Source: Xanthomonas sacchari (GTDB taxonomy: Bacteria; Pseudomonadota; Gammaproteobacteria; Xanthomonadales; Xanthomonadaceae). Taken from it: 64,000 nt of DNA. The notes under the pieces are model-generated. The model was not told the DNA's origin and did not search any database. It saw nothing but the letters and a program-made list of their open reading frames with translations. Position numbers and translations under genes: made by a program. Location: the NCBI RefSeq assembly GCF_024266585.1, contig NZ_CP100647.1, positions 1,035,001-1,099,000 on the forward strand, read 5' to 3'. Numbering within the stretch: the first letter of the stretch is position 1; the number at the start of each line of letters is the position of its first letter. Below are positions 22,428 to 31,900 of this stretch, piece after piece.

Positions 22428-22489
22428 GGGCGAAGGAAGCTCTTGGTAATTGATTGATCCATAAGGGGAATTCTCCAGTTGACGGATCA

Positions 22490-22534
22490 CTCATAATCCT
22501 TTGGTTCCAGGTTCGAATCCTGGTGGGCCCACCA
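22490..22534 (+). pseudogene. 3' half of the disrupted tRNA gene
   Basis: Starts with the anticodon loop (CTCATAA), then the stem strand TCCTT, variable TGGTT, T-arm CCAGG-TTCGAAT-CCTGG, acceptor TGGGCCC and ACCA. The upstream bases do not pair to form the missing arms; the matching half is at 11534-11569. Confidence 0.87.
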
Positions 22535-23097
22535 GTCGATCTACGTCCCGCATGGTGAGCGCACGCCCGGCCGATCTGTCGCGATGTGCGTGCTCGAACG
22601 GGGTGTCCAAGTTGCGCAAGGTGCCGCTCGGCAACGCCAATGCGCATATGGCGGCATGGCTGCACAGCGCCGATGCATCCAAGCTCTAAATCTCCACCCT
22701 CACCAGTGTGTGATGCAGCTTGACTCGGAGCGCTGTCCATCGAATGCAAGCACGCCATCCAGAGCGTGATGCTGTTGAAAAAGGCTCGCTCGTTAAGCCA
22801 CGCCTCGTGAAGCTGTAATGTCGTCACTCAAAGCACGGCGCAGAGCGGGATCGCTTCTGCCGCCGGGCGGCTCATTGGGAGTCCGGCGCTGCCGGGCTGG
22901 ATGTTGATGTCCGGGATGTAGGCGTCACTGCCGGAGCTGGCAAGGTCTGCTGTTCGTGACTAGTCGCATGAAGTCCGTGCACCGGCGTTTGGGCTTTGGG
23001 GTTCGCATGCGCTCGCCGTCGTGTGCTGCGTCTGATGTGGGCTCTCGCCGCGATTTGCCGAGTCGATCCGGCACGAGTTGCACGGTCGCACTCGCGC
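22535..23097. other. Gene-free flank right of the island
   Basis: About 560 bp without a supportable gene. Short frames are present but none resembles a family. It leads into a GH92 fragment. Confidence 0.45.
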
Positions 23098-23256
23098 CAT
23101 TCGCCTCCTTCCAGCGCGGCGAACCCGCACCTGCGCTACCGGCATAGACTGATAAAACAGTTGTTCAGATAGCCATTGGCAATGGCCCCGAACATCTCTA
23201 TTGGGCCAAGGCCGACATGGGCTAGGCCGGGCTGTATGCACTGCGCTGGGTAAAAC
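23098..23256 (+). pseudogene. Fragment duplicating the 5' end of the GH92 gene at 25304
   Basis: Reads ASFQRGEPAPALPA, stop, then TDKTVVQIAIGNGPEHLYWA and KADMG, stop, AGLYALRW. The gene at 25304 has SSFERGEPAP, then SDKTGVSVVIGNGPEQPYAA, KAGMGYTGLHALHY. About 50 codons align, with two in-frame stops. It is a dead remnant, showing that this stretch was duplicated about 2.3 kb apart. Confidence 0.8.
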
Positions 23257-23460
23257 AGGGGGCAGGGCGCAATTACTTGCATCAACTCCCAGCGGGTAAC
23301 GTCTAAAACCCATGTAGTGGGAGATGTGATCTGCCCCAAGTTTGCCTGGCTCCAGCTTCCGCAACCTTCTGACAGTCGCCACCGCAAGCCGCCGCGAAGG
23401 GTTGTTGAAGAAAGCCGCTTGGCGCAGCTGACCCGTTACTCGAAAGGCAATCGCTAGATC

Positions 23461-23488
23461 AAGCCGCGCCGCAAAGCGGCGTCGGCTT
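23461..23488 (-). terminator. Hairpin downstream of the first repeat-protein gene
   Basis: AAGCCGCGCCGC and GCGGCGTCGGCTT form a stem with an AAA loop just past the ancestral stop of the gene at 23507. An equivalent hairpin follows the paralogue at 24357. No T-run is present. Confidence 0.5.
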
Positions 23489-23506
23489 GAATGCAGTGCA
23501 GGTCGC

Positions 23507-24037
23507 TTACCGGCAAGTGGTAACGCCCAAGCTGCTGGTGCTGCAGCGCGTTGCGTCGCCCTTGCCGTCGCGATACGGCATGTTGGTGAAGGAGTCCGTC
23601 GCGCCGCGAACCGCGATGCCCTAATCGCTACGGGTCGTGGTATTGCCGTAGGAGTCCGTGCTGCTGCGCGTCACGCTTCCGTCGTCGCCGCGGCAGGTTT
23701 TGTTGCCGTACGAGTCCGTGGAGCAGCGAATCGTATTCCCCCGGTCGTCACGGGTCGTGGTGTTGCCGTAGGAGTCCGTGCTGCTGCGCGTCACGCTTCC
23801 GTCGTCGCCACGGCAGGTTTTGTTGCCGTACGAGTCCGAAGAGCAGCGAATCGTGTTGCCCTGGTCGTCACGGGTTGTGGTATTGCCATAGGAGTCTGAG
23901 CTTGTGCGCGTCACGCTTCCATCGTCGCTGCGGCATGTTTTGTTGCCGTACGAGTCCGTCGAGCAGCGCGTTGTGTCGGCAAATGCGCTCGACGTTGCCA
24001 GCAGTCCAGTCAAAAGTGCGAGTGTGGCCATTTTCAT
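23507..24037 (-). pseudogene. Secreted cysteine-containing 40-residue-repeat protein, prematurely stopped
   Basis: From the ATG at 24037 there is a signal peptide (MKMATLALLTGLLATSSAFA) and then three near-identical 40-residue (120-bp) repeats. Each has RCSTDSYGNKTC (C-x9-C), GDDGSVTR, TDSYGNTTTRDDQGN. The frame stops at TAG (23621), but beyond it continues in frame as GIAVRGATDSF and, later, DGKGDATRCSTSS, then GVTTCR and TAA at 23507, matching the end of the paralogue at 24404. So a nonsense change removed the last 38 residues; the 138-residue product may still be made. Ribosome site AGGGGG lies 7-8 nt before the ATG. Unknown function; the D-x-YG-x-T pattern recalls YD/RHS repeats. Confidence 0.75.
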
Positions 24038-24356
24038 TTGAAACCCCCTGTGTGTGGAGCGATCTGACGCTAGCGATTGTAGCCGCTGATAGATAGTCAA
24101 GCAGGTCGCAGGCGCCATCACCTTTCATTCGCTTCTTGCCGCATGACGGCCAGGAAAATTGGGCCAGAGTGCATCTGCCGCATCAATTTCCGTAGGGGCA
24201 ACGTCCAAGACATATGGAGCGGGAGATGTACGGTGCCCCATGGTTTCTGATCCCAGCTTTCGCAAGCTTCTGATAATCAATGTATGCCGCGGCGGAGCCT
24301 CGAGAAAAGAAGATGCTCAGCGCGACTGCCGTTGCGCGGAAGGACGTTGCTGGATC

Positions 24357-24384
24357 AAGCCGCGCCGCAACGCGGCGTCGGCTT
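24357..24384 (-). terminator. Hairpin downstream of the second repeat-protein gene
   Basis: AAGCCGCGCCGC pairs with GCGGCGTCGGCTT around a short AAC loop, 20 bp past the stop at 24404. It is the same structure as at 23461, part of the duplicated unit. Confidence 0.5.
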
Positions 24385-24403
24385 GAATGCAGCGTTAGGC
24401 TGC

Positions 24404-24811
24404 TTACCGGCAAGTCTCAACGCGATAGGCATCGGTAGTGCAGCGCGTCGAGTTGCCCTTGCCGTCGCTGCACGTCTTGACGCCGAACGCGTCCGTGGTG
24501 CAGCGCGTCTGGTTGCCCTGGGTGTCGAGGGTCGTGGTCGTGCCGTAGGCATCTGTCGTGGTGCGCGTCAAGCTTCCGTCGCTGCCCTGGCACGCCTTGG
24601 TGCCGTAAGCATCGGTAGTGCAGCGCGTCTCGTTGCCCTGGTTGTCACGGGTCGTGGTCGTGCCATAGGCGTCTGTCGTAGTGCGCGTCATGTTTCCGTC
24701 GTCGCCGGTGCATGTCTTCACGCCGAACGCGTCGGTTGTGCAGCGTGTCCCGGCGAGTGCGCTCGACGTTGCCAGCAGTCCAGCCAAAATTGCGAGTGTG
24801 GCCATTTTCAT
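24404..24811 (-). CDS. Secreted cysteine-containing repeat protein, intact paralogue
   Basis: A 135-residue protein: signal peptide MKMATLAILAGLLATSSALA, then repeats of RCTTDAFGVKTC, GDDGNMTRTTTDAYGTTTT, RDNQGNET on a 40-residue period, ending in a shorter unit (DGKGNSTRCTTDAYRVETC). Each unit has a C-x9-C pair that could form a disulfide loop. Upstream (AGGGGGTTTCAA before the ATG) and downstream DNA matches that of the neighbour at 24037, so an approximately 0.8-0.9-kb unit was duplicated in tandem. No family recognised; probably periplasmic or extracellular. Confidence 0.78.
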   Translation of the reverse strand: MKMATLAILAGLLATSSALAGTRCTTDAFGVKTCTGDDGNMTRTTTDAYGTTTTRDNQGNETRCTTDAYGTKACQGSDGSLTRTTTDAYGTTTTLDTQGNQTRCTTDAFGVKTCSDGKGNSTRCTTDAYRVETCR

Positions 24812-24837
24812 TTGAAACCCCCTGTGTGTGTGGAGCG

Positions 24838-25303
24838 ATCCAGCGCTTGCCAGTGTAGCCGTTGATCGTCAGTCAGGCAGGGCGCTCTATCGCCTTCGAT
24901 CGCTCCCCGTCGCGTGGCGCTTCAGCGTCATGCCTCTTCGTATTCGACCTAAACCAGAGACGCTGGATCGCGTGTCGATCCGCAGGCGAACTGTTGCGCA
25001 GCAGCATGCAACTCTTCGAAAGGCGTGTTACTTCTAGCTCGGTTGGATCGATCCAAAGCCGTTGATGCAGCGCATCCTTGGGGGAGATGGCGGGTAGGGA
25101 TCGCGTGCGACGAGTTTGCTGACGCCTGCTCTCTAGTCCGCATGCAGCTGCGGTCGTGAAGCTGTGCTGGATGCCGACTTGAGCGGCGATCCATCGGGTC
25201 GATCCGGTCCGCGTTGCGTGCCTTCACTGCACGCCGTTGCCACCGGGGTGCGTGACGCCACGCGTCGCGGCACAACTGACCGAGAGAGTTTGGGGAGCCT
25301 GTC
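24838..25303. other. Upstream region of the GH92 gene
   Basis: About 465 bp without a gene. It contains the palindrome TTGGATCGATCCAA at 25043 and a looser inverted pair GGATCG/CGATCC at 24965-24981, both candidate regulator sites. Confidence 0.5.
25043..25056. promoter_or_regulatory. Candidate LacI-family operator upstream of GH92
   Basis: A perfect 14-bp palindrome, TTGGATCGATCCAA, with the central CG typical of LacI/PurR-family operators. A 12/14 match, TTAGAACGATCCAA, lies upstream of the TonB receptor at 28814, and a LacI-family gene is at 34745. Confidence 0.5.
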
Positions 25304-28300
25304 ATGTCAATTTGCCCGCGCTTCGCGCACTTGCCTGAATCCTCACGCCGATGGTTGGCGTCGGTCGTCGCCTCGGCGCTCCTGTGCGCGGGCACCGGCG
25401 CGGCATGCGCGGCCGAAACCGACTTTGCGTCCTCGTTCGAGCGCGGCGAACCTGCACCGGCGGCGCAGTCTGACAAAACCGGCGTGAGCGTCGTCATCGG
25501 CAACGGCCCCGAACAGCCCTACGCGGCCAAGGCCGGCATGGGTTATACCGGCCTGCATGCGCTGCACTATCGCGCCAATGTGGCCGGGCGCGCGCAGCTG
25601 TTTGCGGTCGATCTCCCAGTAGAAACGGACACGGTGCTGTCGTGGATGGTGCTGCCGGAGATCGTCGACGGCGATACGGTGGCCTCGACCGGCGTGACGG
25701 TGGATCTGCTGTTCGACGACGGGCGCCGCTTGTCCGAGTTGGGCATGGAGGATCAGCACGGTGCGCCGGTCAGTGCGGCGGGGCAGGCGGCGTCGAAGAC
25801 GCTGTATCCGCAGCAGTGGGCGTTCAAGCAGGTGCGGCTGGGCACCGTGACGGCGCTGCGCGGCAGGCGCATCCGCGCGATCGAGCTGCAGGTACGGCCG
25901 GGGGCCGGCAAGGTGGCGTCGGGTTGGATCGATGATGTCGCGGTGCGGCGCGTGCCCGCGCCGCAGGCGGCGCGGCGGCCCAGCGACGAGGTGGTGACCA
26001 CGCGCGGGACGCAGTCCAACGGCACGTTTTCGCGCGGCAACAACATTCCGGCCACGGCGATGCCGCATGGCTTCAATTTCTGGGTGCCGGCGACCGATGC
26101 GGGAACGCTGAGCTGGCTGTACCGCTGGAACGAGCAGAACGGCGACGACAACCGGCCGCGGCTGCAGGCGCTGTCGATCAGCCATGAACCCAGCCCGTGG
26201 ATGGGCGATCGCCAGACCTTCCAGGTGATGCCCTCGGCCACGCGCGGGGTGCCGGAGGCGGACCGCGCGAAGCGTGCGTTGTCGTTCAGTCACGACCACG
26301 AGGAGGCGCGCCCGCATCTGTACCGGGTGGATTTCGACAACGGCATCCGTGCGGAGCTGACGCCGAGCGAGCGGGCGGCGATCTTCCGCTTCCGCTTTCC
26401 CGAGGGCAGCGATGCCAATCTGCTGTTCGACAACATCGACGCGCGTGGCGGGCTGACCCTGGATGCTGCGACGCAGACGCTGCGCGGCTATTCGGATACG
26501 CGCAGCGGCCTGTCCAACGGCGCCACGCGCCTGTTCGTATATGCGCGCTTCGACCGTCCGTGGATCGCCAGCGGCAAGATCGCCACGGGTCGCGCCACCG
26601 GCTACGTGAAGTTCGCGCCGGGTGCGGACCGCACGGTGGTGATGCGGATCGCCACTTCGCTGATCTCGGTGGAGCAGGCGCAGCGCAATCTGCAGCAGGA
26701 GATCGGCGACGCCGGGTTCGAGGTGGTGCAGGCGCGTGCGCAGGATGCGTGGGACGCGGTGCTGGGGCGGGTGCAGGTGCAGGGCGCCAGCCACGACCAG
26801 CGGGTCACGATGTACTCCAATCTGTACCGGCTGTTCCTGTATCCGAACATCGCCCACGAGAACGTCGGCGACGCGGCGCATCCGGACTGGCGGCATGCCG
26901 ACCAGAACCGTTGGTCCAAGGACAACGCCGGCGGCGACGCCGAGCGCACCTCGGCGCCGATCCTGCCGGGCAAGGTCTACGTCAACAACGGCTTCTGGGA
27001 CACCTTCCGCACCAGTTGGCCGGCCTATGCGCTGTTCGCGCCCGAGCAGGCCGGGGCGATGATCGAGGGCTTCTTGCAGCAGTACCGCGACGGCGGCTGG
27101 GTGGCGCGCTGGTCCTCGCCGGGCTATGCGGACCTGATGGTCGGCACCAGTTCCGACGTCGCCTTCGCCGATGCCTGGCTGAAGGGCGTGCGCGGCTTCG
27201 ATGCGAAGGAGGCCTATGCGGCGGGGCTGCGCAATGCCACGGTGGTTCCGCCGGTGTCGAACGTCGGCCGCAAGGGCCTAGCGCGCTCGATGTACCGCGG
27301 CTACGCTGCCAACGACGTGCACGAAGGGCTGTCGTGGACGCTGGAGGGCGCGCTCAACGATTTCGGCCTTGCGCAGATGGGGCAGGCGCTGGCGGAACAG
27401 GAACAGGATCCGCAGCAGGCGCAGCGCTACCGCGAGGAAGCCGAGTACTTCCAGGCGCGCGCCACCGAATACGTGTCGCTGTTCGACCCCGCTACCCGCT
27501 TCTTCCGCGGGCGCACGCCGGCCGGCGAGTGGGATGCGCCGGCGGCGCGCTTCGATCCGCGCGTATGGGGCGGCGACTACACCGAGGCCAATGCCTGGAC
27601 CTTCGCCTTCACCACGCTGCACGACGCGGCCGGCCTGGCCGGGTTGCTGGGCGGCGAGGACGCGATGGCCGCCCGCTTGGACGAACTCTTCGCCACGCCC
27701 GAGACCGCGGACAAACGCTTTGCCGGCAGCTACCGCGGCGTCATCCACGAGATGACCGAGGCGCGCGACGTGCGCATGGGCATGTACGCGCACAGCAATC
27801 AGCCCTCGCACCATCTGCCGTGGATGTACGTGGCGGCTGGGCAGCCGTGGAAGACCCAGCGTCTCACCCGCGAGGTGCTGCGCCGGCTTTACCTGGGCAG
27901 CGAGATCGGCCAGGGCTACCCGGGCGACGAGGACAACGGCGAGATGTCGGCGTGGTACCTGTTCGCCATGCTCGGGCTGTATCCGCTGCGCATGGGCGCG
28001 CCGGAGTACGTGATCGGTTCGCCGGCGTTCCCGCGCGCCGAGGTCGACCTCGGCAACGGCCACAAGTTGGTGGTGATCGCCCGCAACAACAGTGCACGCA
28101 ACGTGTACGTGCAGTCGCTCACGCTCAACGGCAAGCCGTGGAACAAGGCCTGGCTGCGCCATGCGGACATCGCCGACGGCGCCACGCTGGAGTTCGTGAT
28201 GGGCGCGACGCCCTCGCGCTGGGGCAGTGGCGCCGACGCATTGCCGCCGTCGCTGACGCCGCCGGGCAGCGCGCCGCGCGGACTGGAGGATGTGGCCTCG

Positions 28301-28690
28301 CAGGCCGTCGCGGTGTCGCTGCAAGGACAGTCCAGGGCTGCGGCCTTGATCGACGACGACGCGACGACGGCGTTGCCCCTACCGGCCGACGCCAGTGTCG
28401 ACCTGCGCTTCGACAAGCCGATGCATGCCACGCACTACACGCTGACCAGCGCCGACAGCGCCTTGTCCGGCCTGGCGTGGACGCTGGAAGGGCGCAACGC
28501 CGATGGCGCGTGGACCACGCTGGACCAGCGGCGTGCGCAGCGCTTCGCCTGGGCGCGGCAACTGCGGCCGTTCCGCATTGCGCGCCCGGGCGCCTACTCC
28601 GCGTACCGGCTACGCATCGAGGCGGGCGACGGCATTTCGCTGGCCGAAATCGAACTCTTGCAGCCGGTGACGCGGCAGGCCATGCCGTGA
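25304..28690 (+). CDS. GH92 alpha-mannosidase with C-terminal discoidin-like domain
   Basis: A 1128-residue exported protein (signal peptide about 1-40, ASALLCAGTGAACAAE). It has an N-terminal sandwich domain (to about residue 220), then the GH92 N and catalytic domains. Motifs are NIPATAMPHGFNFW, GFWDTFRTSWPAYALF, SNQPSHHLPWMY and GDEDNGEMSAWYLF, a GH92 subgroup with GDED and NQP in place of the GNDD and NEP of the window's other two GH92 proteins. The last 130 residues (THYTLTSADSALSGLAWTLE) look like an F5/8-type carbohydrate-binding domain. It removes alpha-mannose from glycans, probably in the periplasm, for uptake by the adjacent TonB receptor system. Start supported by GGGGAGCC 8 nt upstream. 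Confidence 0.93.
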   Translation: MSICPRFAHLPESSRRWLASVVASALLCAGTGAACAAETDFASSFERGEPAPAAQSDKTGVSVVIGNGPEQPYAAKAGMGYTGLHALHYRANVAGRAQLFAVDLPVETDTVLSWMVLPEIVDGDTVASTGVTVDLLFDDGRRLSELGMEDQHGAPVSAAGQAASKTLYPQQWAFKQVRLGTVTALRGRRIRAIELQVRPGAGKVASGWIDDVAVRRVPAPQAARRPSDEVVTTRGTQSNGTFSRGNNIPATAMPHGFNFWVPATDAGTLSWLYRWNEQNGDDNRPRLQALSISHEPSPWMGDRQTFQVMPSATRGVPEADRAKRALSFSHDHEEARPHLYRVDFDNGIRAELTPSERAAIFRFRFPEGSDANLLFDNIDARGGLTLDAATQTLRGYSDTRSGLSNGATRLFVYARFDRPWIASGKIATGRATGYVKFAPGADRTVVMRIATSLISVEQAQRNLQQEIGDAGFEVVQARAQDAWDAVLGRVQVQGASHDQRVTMYSNLYRLFLYPNIAHENVGDAAHPDWRHADQNRWSKDNAGGDAERTSAPILPGKVYVNNGFWDTFRTSWPAYALFAPEQAGAMIEGFLQQYRDGGWVARWSSPGYADLMVGTSSDVAFADAWLKGVRGFDAKEAYAAGLRNATVVPPVSNVGRKGLARSMYRGYAANDVHEGLSWTLEGALNDFGLAQMGQALAEQEQDPQQAQRYREEAEYFQARATEYVSLFDPATRFFRGRTPAGEWDAPAARFDPRVWGGDYTEANAWTFAFTTLHDAAGLAGLLGGEDAMAARLDELFATPETADKRFAGSYRGVIHEMTEARDVRMGMYAHSNQPSHHLPWMYVAAGQPWKTQRLTREVLRRLYLGSEIGQGYPGDEDNGEMSAWYLFAMLGLYPLRMGAPEYVIGSPAFPRAEVDLGNGHKLVVIARNNSARNVYVQSLTLNGKPWNKAWLRHADIADGATLEFVMGATPSRWGSGADALPPSLTPPGSAPRGLEDVASQAVAVSLQGQSRAAALIDDDATTALPLPADASVDLRFDKPMHATHYTLTSADSALSGLAWTLEGRNADGAWTTLDQRRAQRFAWARQLRPFRIARPGAYSAYRLRIEAGDGISLAEIELLQPVTRQAMP

Positions 28691-28813
28691 GTCAGCAGCA
28701 CCGCAGCGTGTGCGCGCTGCTGCGCGCGCTGTAGACGACACGCCATGCCCTAGACCTGTTGCGCGGCAACATGCGTTGCGAAGGAGGCTGTGGTACTTAA
28801 GCTTCCCGCTGCA

Positions 28814-28827
28814 TTAGAACGATCCAA
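28814..28827. promoter_or_regulatory. Candidate LacI-family operator upstream of the TonB receptor
   Basis: TTAGAACGATCCAA matches the palindrome at 25043 at 12 of 14 positions and lies 159 bp before the receptor start. Confidence 0.45.
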
Positions 28828-28985
28828 TTCAGTTTGTGCAGGGACATGGGGGAGGAACCGTAGGGCCGGCTCGCCGCAATGGCGCCGGGTGTTTTCTACA
28901 GCGACGCGTGCCTGTTGCCCGGTCACTGGATCGGGTGGCGGCCGCGCTCGCGCAGCCGATCAATCTTTGGGAGAGGATGATTGAA

Positions 28986-31900
28986 ATGAACTGCATGCCA
29001 TTCGCACGCAACCGCAGCACGCTGTCCGCCGGCATCGCCATCGCCTTGTTCGCGAGCGCCGCCTCCACCACCGCCTTCGCGCAGCAGGCCGACGGGACGC
29101 CGGCCCCCGCGGGCCAGCCCGAATTGCAGGCTACCGACCTGGACGCGGTGACGGTGACCGGCTATCGCTACGCGATCGAGAAGAGCCTGGAGCAGAAGCG
29201 CAACGCCAACGCCGTGGTCGATGTGATCACCGCCGAGGACGTCGGCAAGTTCCCCGACAAGAACGTGGCCGATGCGCTGCAGCGCGTGCCGGGCGTAGTC
29301 ATCAGCCGCGATGGCGGCGAAGGCAAGAACGTCAGCGTGCGCGGTCTGTCCTCGGAGCTGGTGCTGACCGAATTGAACGGCAACTACATCGCCACCGCCG
29401 AGTCCAACGGCGACCCGACGCGCTCGTTCAACTACACGCTGCTGCCGTCGAACCTGCTGGGCAGCGCGGAGCTGTACAAGACGCCGGAAGCGCGCATCGA
29501 CGAAGGCGGCATCGGCGGCACGGTGATCCTGCAGACGCGGCGCCCGCTGGAGCTGGAGTCCAATTCCGGCTTCGTCTCCGCCGAAGGCGTGTGGTCGGAT
29601 ACCAGCAAGAAGACCGACGGCCAGTTCTCCGGCTCGTACTCATGGCACGACCAGGACAACCGCTTCGGCGTGTTCGTCGGCTACACGCAGCAAAAGCGCA
29701 CCGCACGCACGCTCAACGCCAGCACCGAGAGCTGGCAGTGGTACGGCCGCGACGAAGGCGGCCCGGCGGTCGACGTGAACGGCAATCCCTCGGACTTCAA
29801 CGCCAACTGGTGGGGCGGCACCGGCTTCTGGGACCAGAACGGCAGGTACTACACCCGCTTCATGATGCCGACGGCGGTCAGCCTGGACGTCAAGCAGGAG
29901 CAGCGCGAGCGCAAGGGCGGCCAGCTGACCTTGCAGTTCAAGCCGACCGACGACCTGACCCTGACCGCGAACTATTTCCGCTTCGACCTGTCGCAGAACT
30001 CGCAGACCAATACCGTCAAGATTCCCGAGTGGAACATCGCGCGCTACTACGGCGACGGCAACTGGCGCGGCGGCCGACTGCTCGACGGGCTGCAGTTCGA
30101 TCCCAGCGGCACCATCGTCACCGGTGCCGCCTACAGCCTGCATCCGGGCAAGACCTACTACTGCAGCGAGGCCCAGGCCGCCGCGGCCGGCCTGCCGCCG
30201 GGCGGCTGGGGCTCGGACGACTGCACGGTGCCGACGCCGCAGATCACCGGCAGCTACAACATCGAGAAGTCGCTGTCGCAGACGATGGACCTGGGCGGCG
30301 AATGGCGTGGCGAGAAGGTGGACGTGTCGTTCAAGGCCGGCCGCACCTGGGCCAAGGGCGGGCCGGAACTGCAGTTCTCGCTGCCGATCAAGCCGCGCCG
30401 CCAGAACGCCGACGGCAGCTGGAGCAACGGCAATTTCGCCAGCGCCTGGGACCTGACCGGCACGCCGACCATGACCTTCTCGCCGGAGCTGATGCAGAAC
30501 CTGCGCAACGGCATCCTGCAGGTCGACCTGGGGTCGACCGGTTCGTCCTGGACCCGCAACACCAACCAGCAGCAGTACGCGCAGATCGATACCACCTGGC
30601 ATATCGACGGCGATTTCTTCGACTCGCTGCAGTTCGGCCTCAAGCGCCGCGATGGCGGCATCCACCGCAGCACCGGCAACAACTATTGGGTGTGCCCGGG
30701 CACCGACCCCAGCGACTACAACAACCGCTACTGGAACGGACGCTGCAATGCCCTGGCCACGCAGTTCTCGCCGGAGTTGCTGTTCCCGCTGGACAACCTG
30801 GCCGGCGGAGTCAGGTCCAGCGCGTTCCCGGCGATCAACTTCCCGGGCTACATCGGCTACTTGAACAACACCTACGGCGCGATGCAGACCCGCAACGAGG
30901 ACAACTTCGTCTACAACGTCGACGAGAAGATCTACTCGACCTACCTGCAGCTCAACTTCCACACCGAGCGCCTGCGCGGCAATGTCGGCGTGCGGGTGGC
31001 GCGCACCGGCCAGCATGCCGATTCCACCGACAAGGTGACCGCCTACAACGACTACTTCTTCGACGGCGCCGACGGCAACCCGCTGGCCTGCCAGCAGGGC
31101 GCCGCCATGCCCGCCGGCGCGCCGGCCGACACCTACTGCGGTACCGAAGGCTACTGGCGCCTGTCGGACACCCAGCAGCGCAGCGAGTCGTTCGTGGTCA
31201 GCGCGCTGGACCGCAACTACACCGATGTGCTGCCCAGCTTCAACCTGGCCTACGATCTGACCGAGAACCTGCTGCTGCGCGCAGCGGCGTCGAAGGTGAT
31301 CGCACGGCCCAGCTACAACGCCATCGCCGCACCTGGCAGCCTGGAGTACTACAGCCCCGAATACGTGGCCGACCGGCGCCTGACCGGCGGCGCCAGCGAG
31401 CAGGGCTGGTACGGCTCGGGCAGCAACAAGAAACTGGAGCCGTACAAGGCCAACCAGTTCGACCTGGGGCTGGAGTGGTATTTCCAGCCGGGCTCGGTGG
31501 CGGGCGTGGGGCTGTTCCGCAAGAACGTGGAGAACTTCTCGGTCGACGTGATCAGCGACGTGAACATGGTGATCAACGGCCAGGCGGTCACGGTGCAAAA
31601 CTACAGCACCAAGGCCGGTGGCCAGGATGCGGTGTCGCAGGGCGTGGAGCTGTATGCGCAGCACACGCTGCCGTCCGGCCTCGGCGTGCAGTTCAACTAC
31701 ACCTACAACGATGCCAGCAAGGCGGCGGTGCGGCTGGAGGACGGTACCGAGGTCGGCAAGACCGCCATGCCCGGCAGCGCCAGGAACCAGACCAATCTCA
31801 CCGTGTTCTACGAGACCGACCGCCTGCTGCTGCGCGCCTCGTACAACCGTCGCGGCGAGCTGGTGCAGGGCCTGGTCAACGGGTTGAACGTGTACGAGGA

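Larger units (their letters stand above)
11570..22489. mobile_element. Decayed integrative island inserted in a tRNA-CAT anticodon loop
   Basis: Boundaries are given by the two halves of one tRNA gene, which share only ACTCAT (11564-11569 and 22489-22494). Just inside each end lie phased TGTAGCCT boxes, and an integrase relic sits next to the left end. Cargo includes conjugation/T4SS genes (trbM-, virB5-, virB6-like), DUF4189 proteins, a lipoprotein/lipase relic, a PIN fragment, an intact tRNA and a nuclease gene. Base composition appears lower in GC than the flanks. Most genes are broken, so the island is probably immobile. Confidence 0.85.

Noticed and set aside
21131..22534. A nested smaller element between the intact tRNA (21054) and the tRNA 3' half (22490).
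   Set aside because: The two tRNA sequences differ in anticodon stem, T-arm and variable loop, so they are not a direct repeat made by one integration; only the 11534 half pairs with the 22490 half.
22956..23147. A 63-codon frame as a small gene.
   Set aside because: Its end is the GH92 5' fragment (FQRGEPAPALPA), so it is pseudogene sequence rather than a separate small protein.
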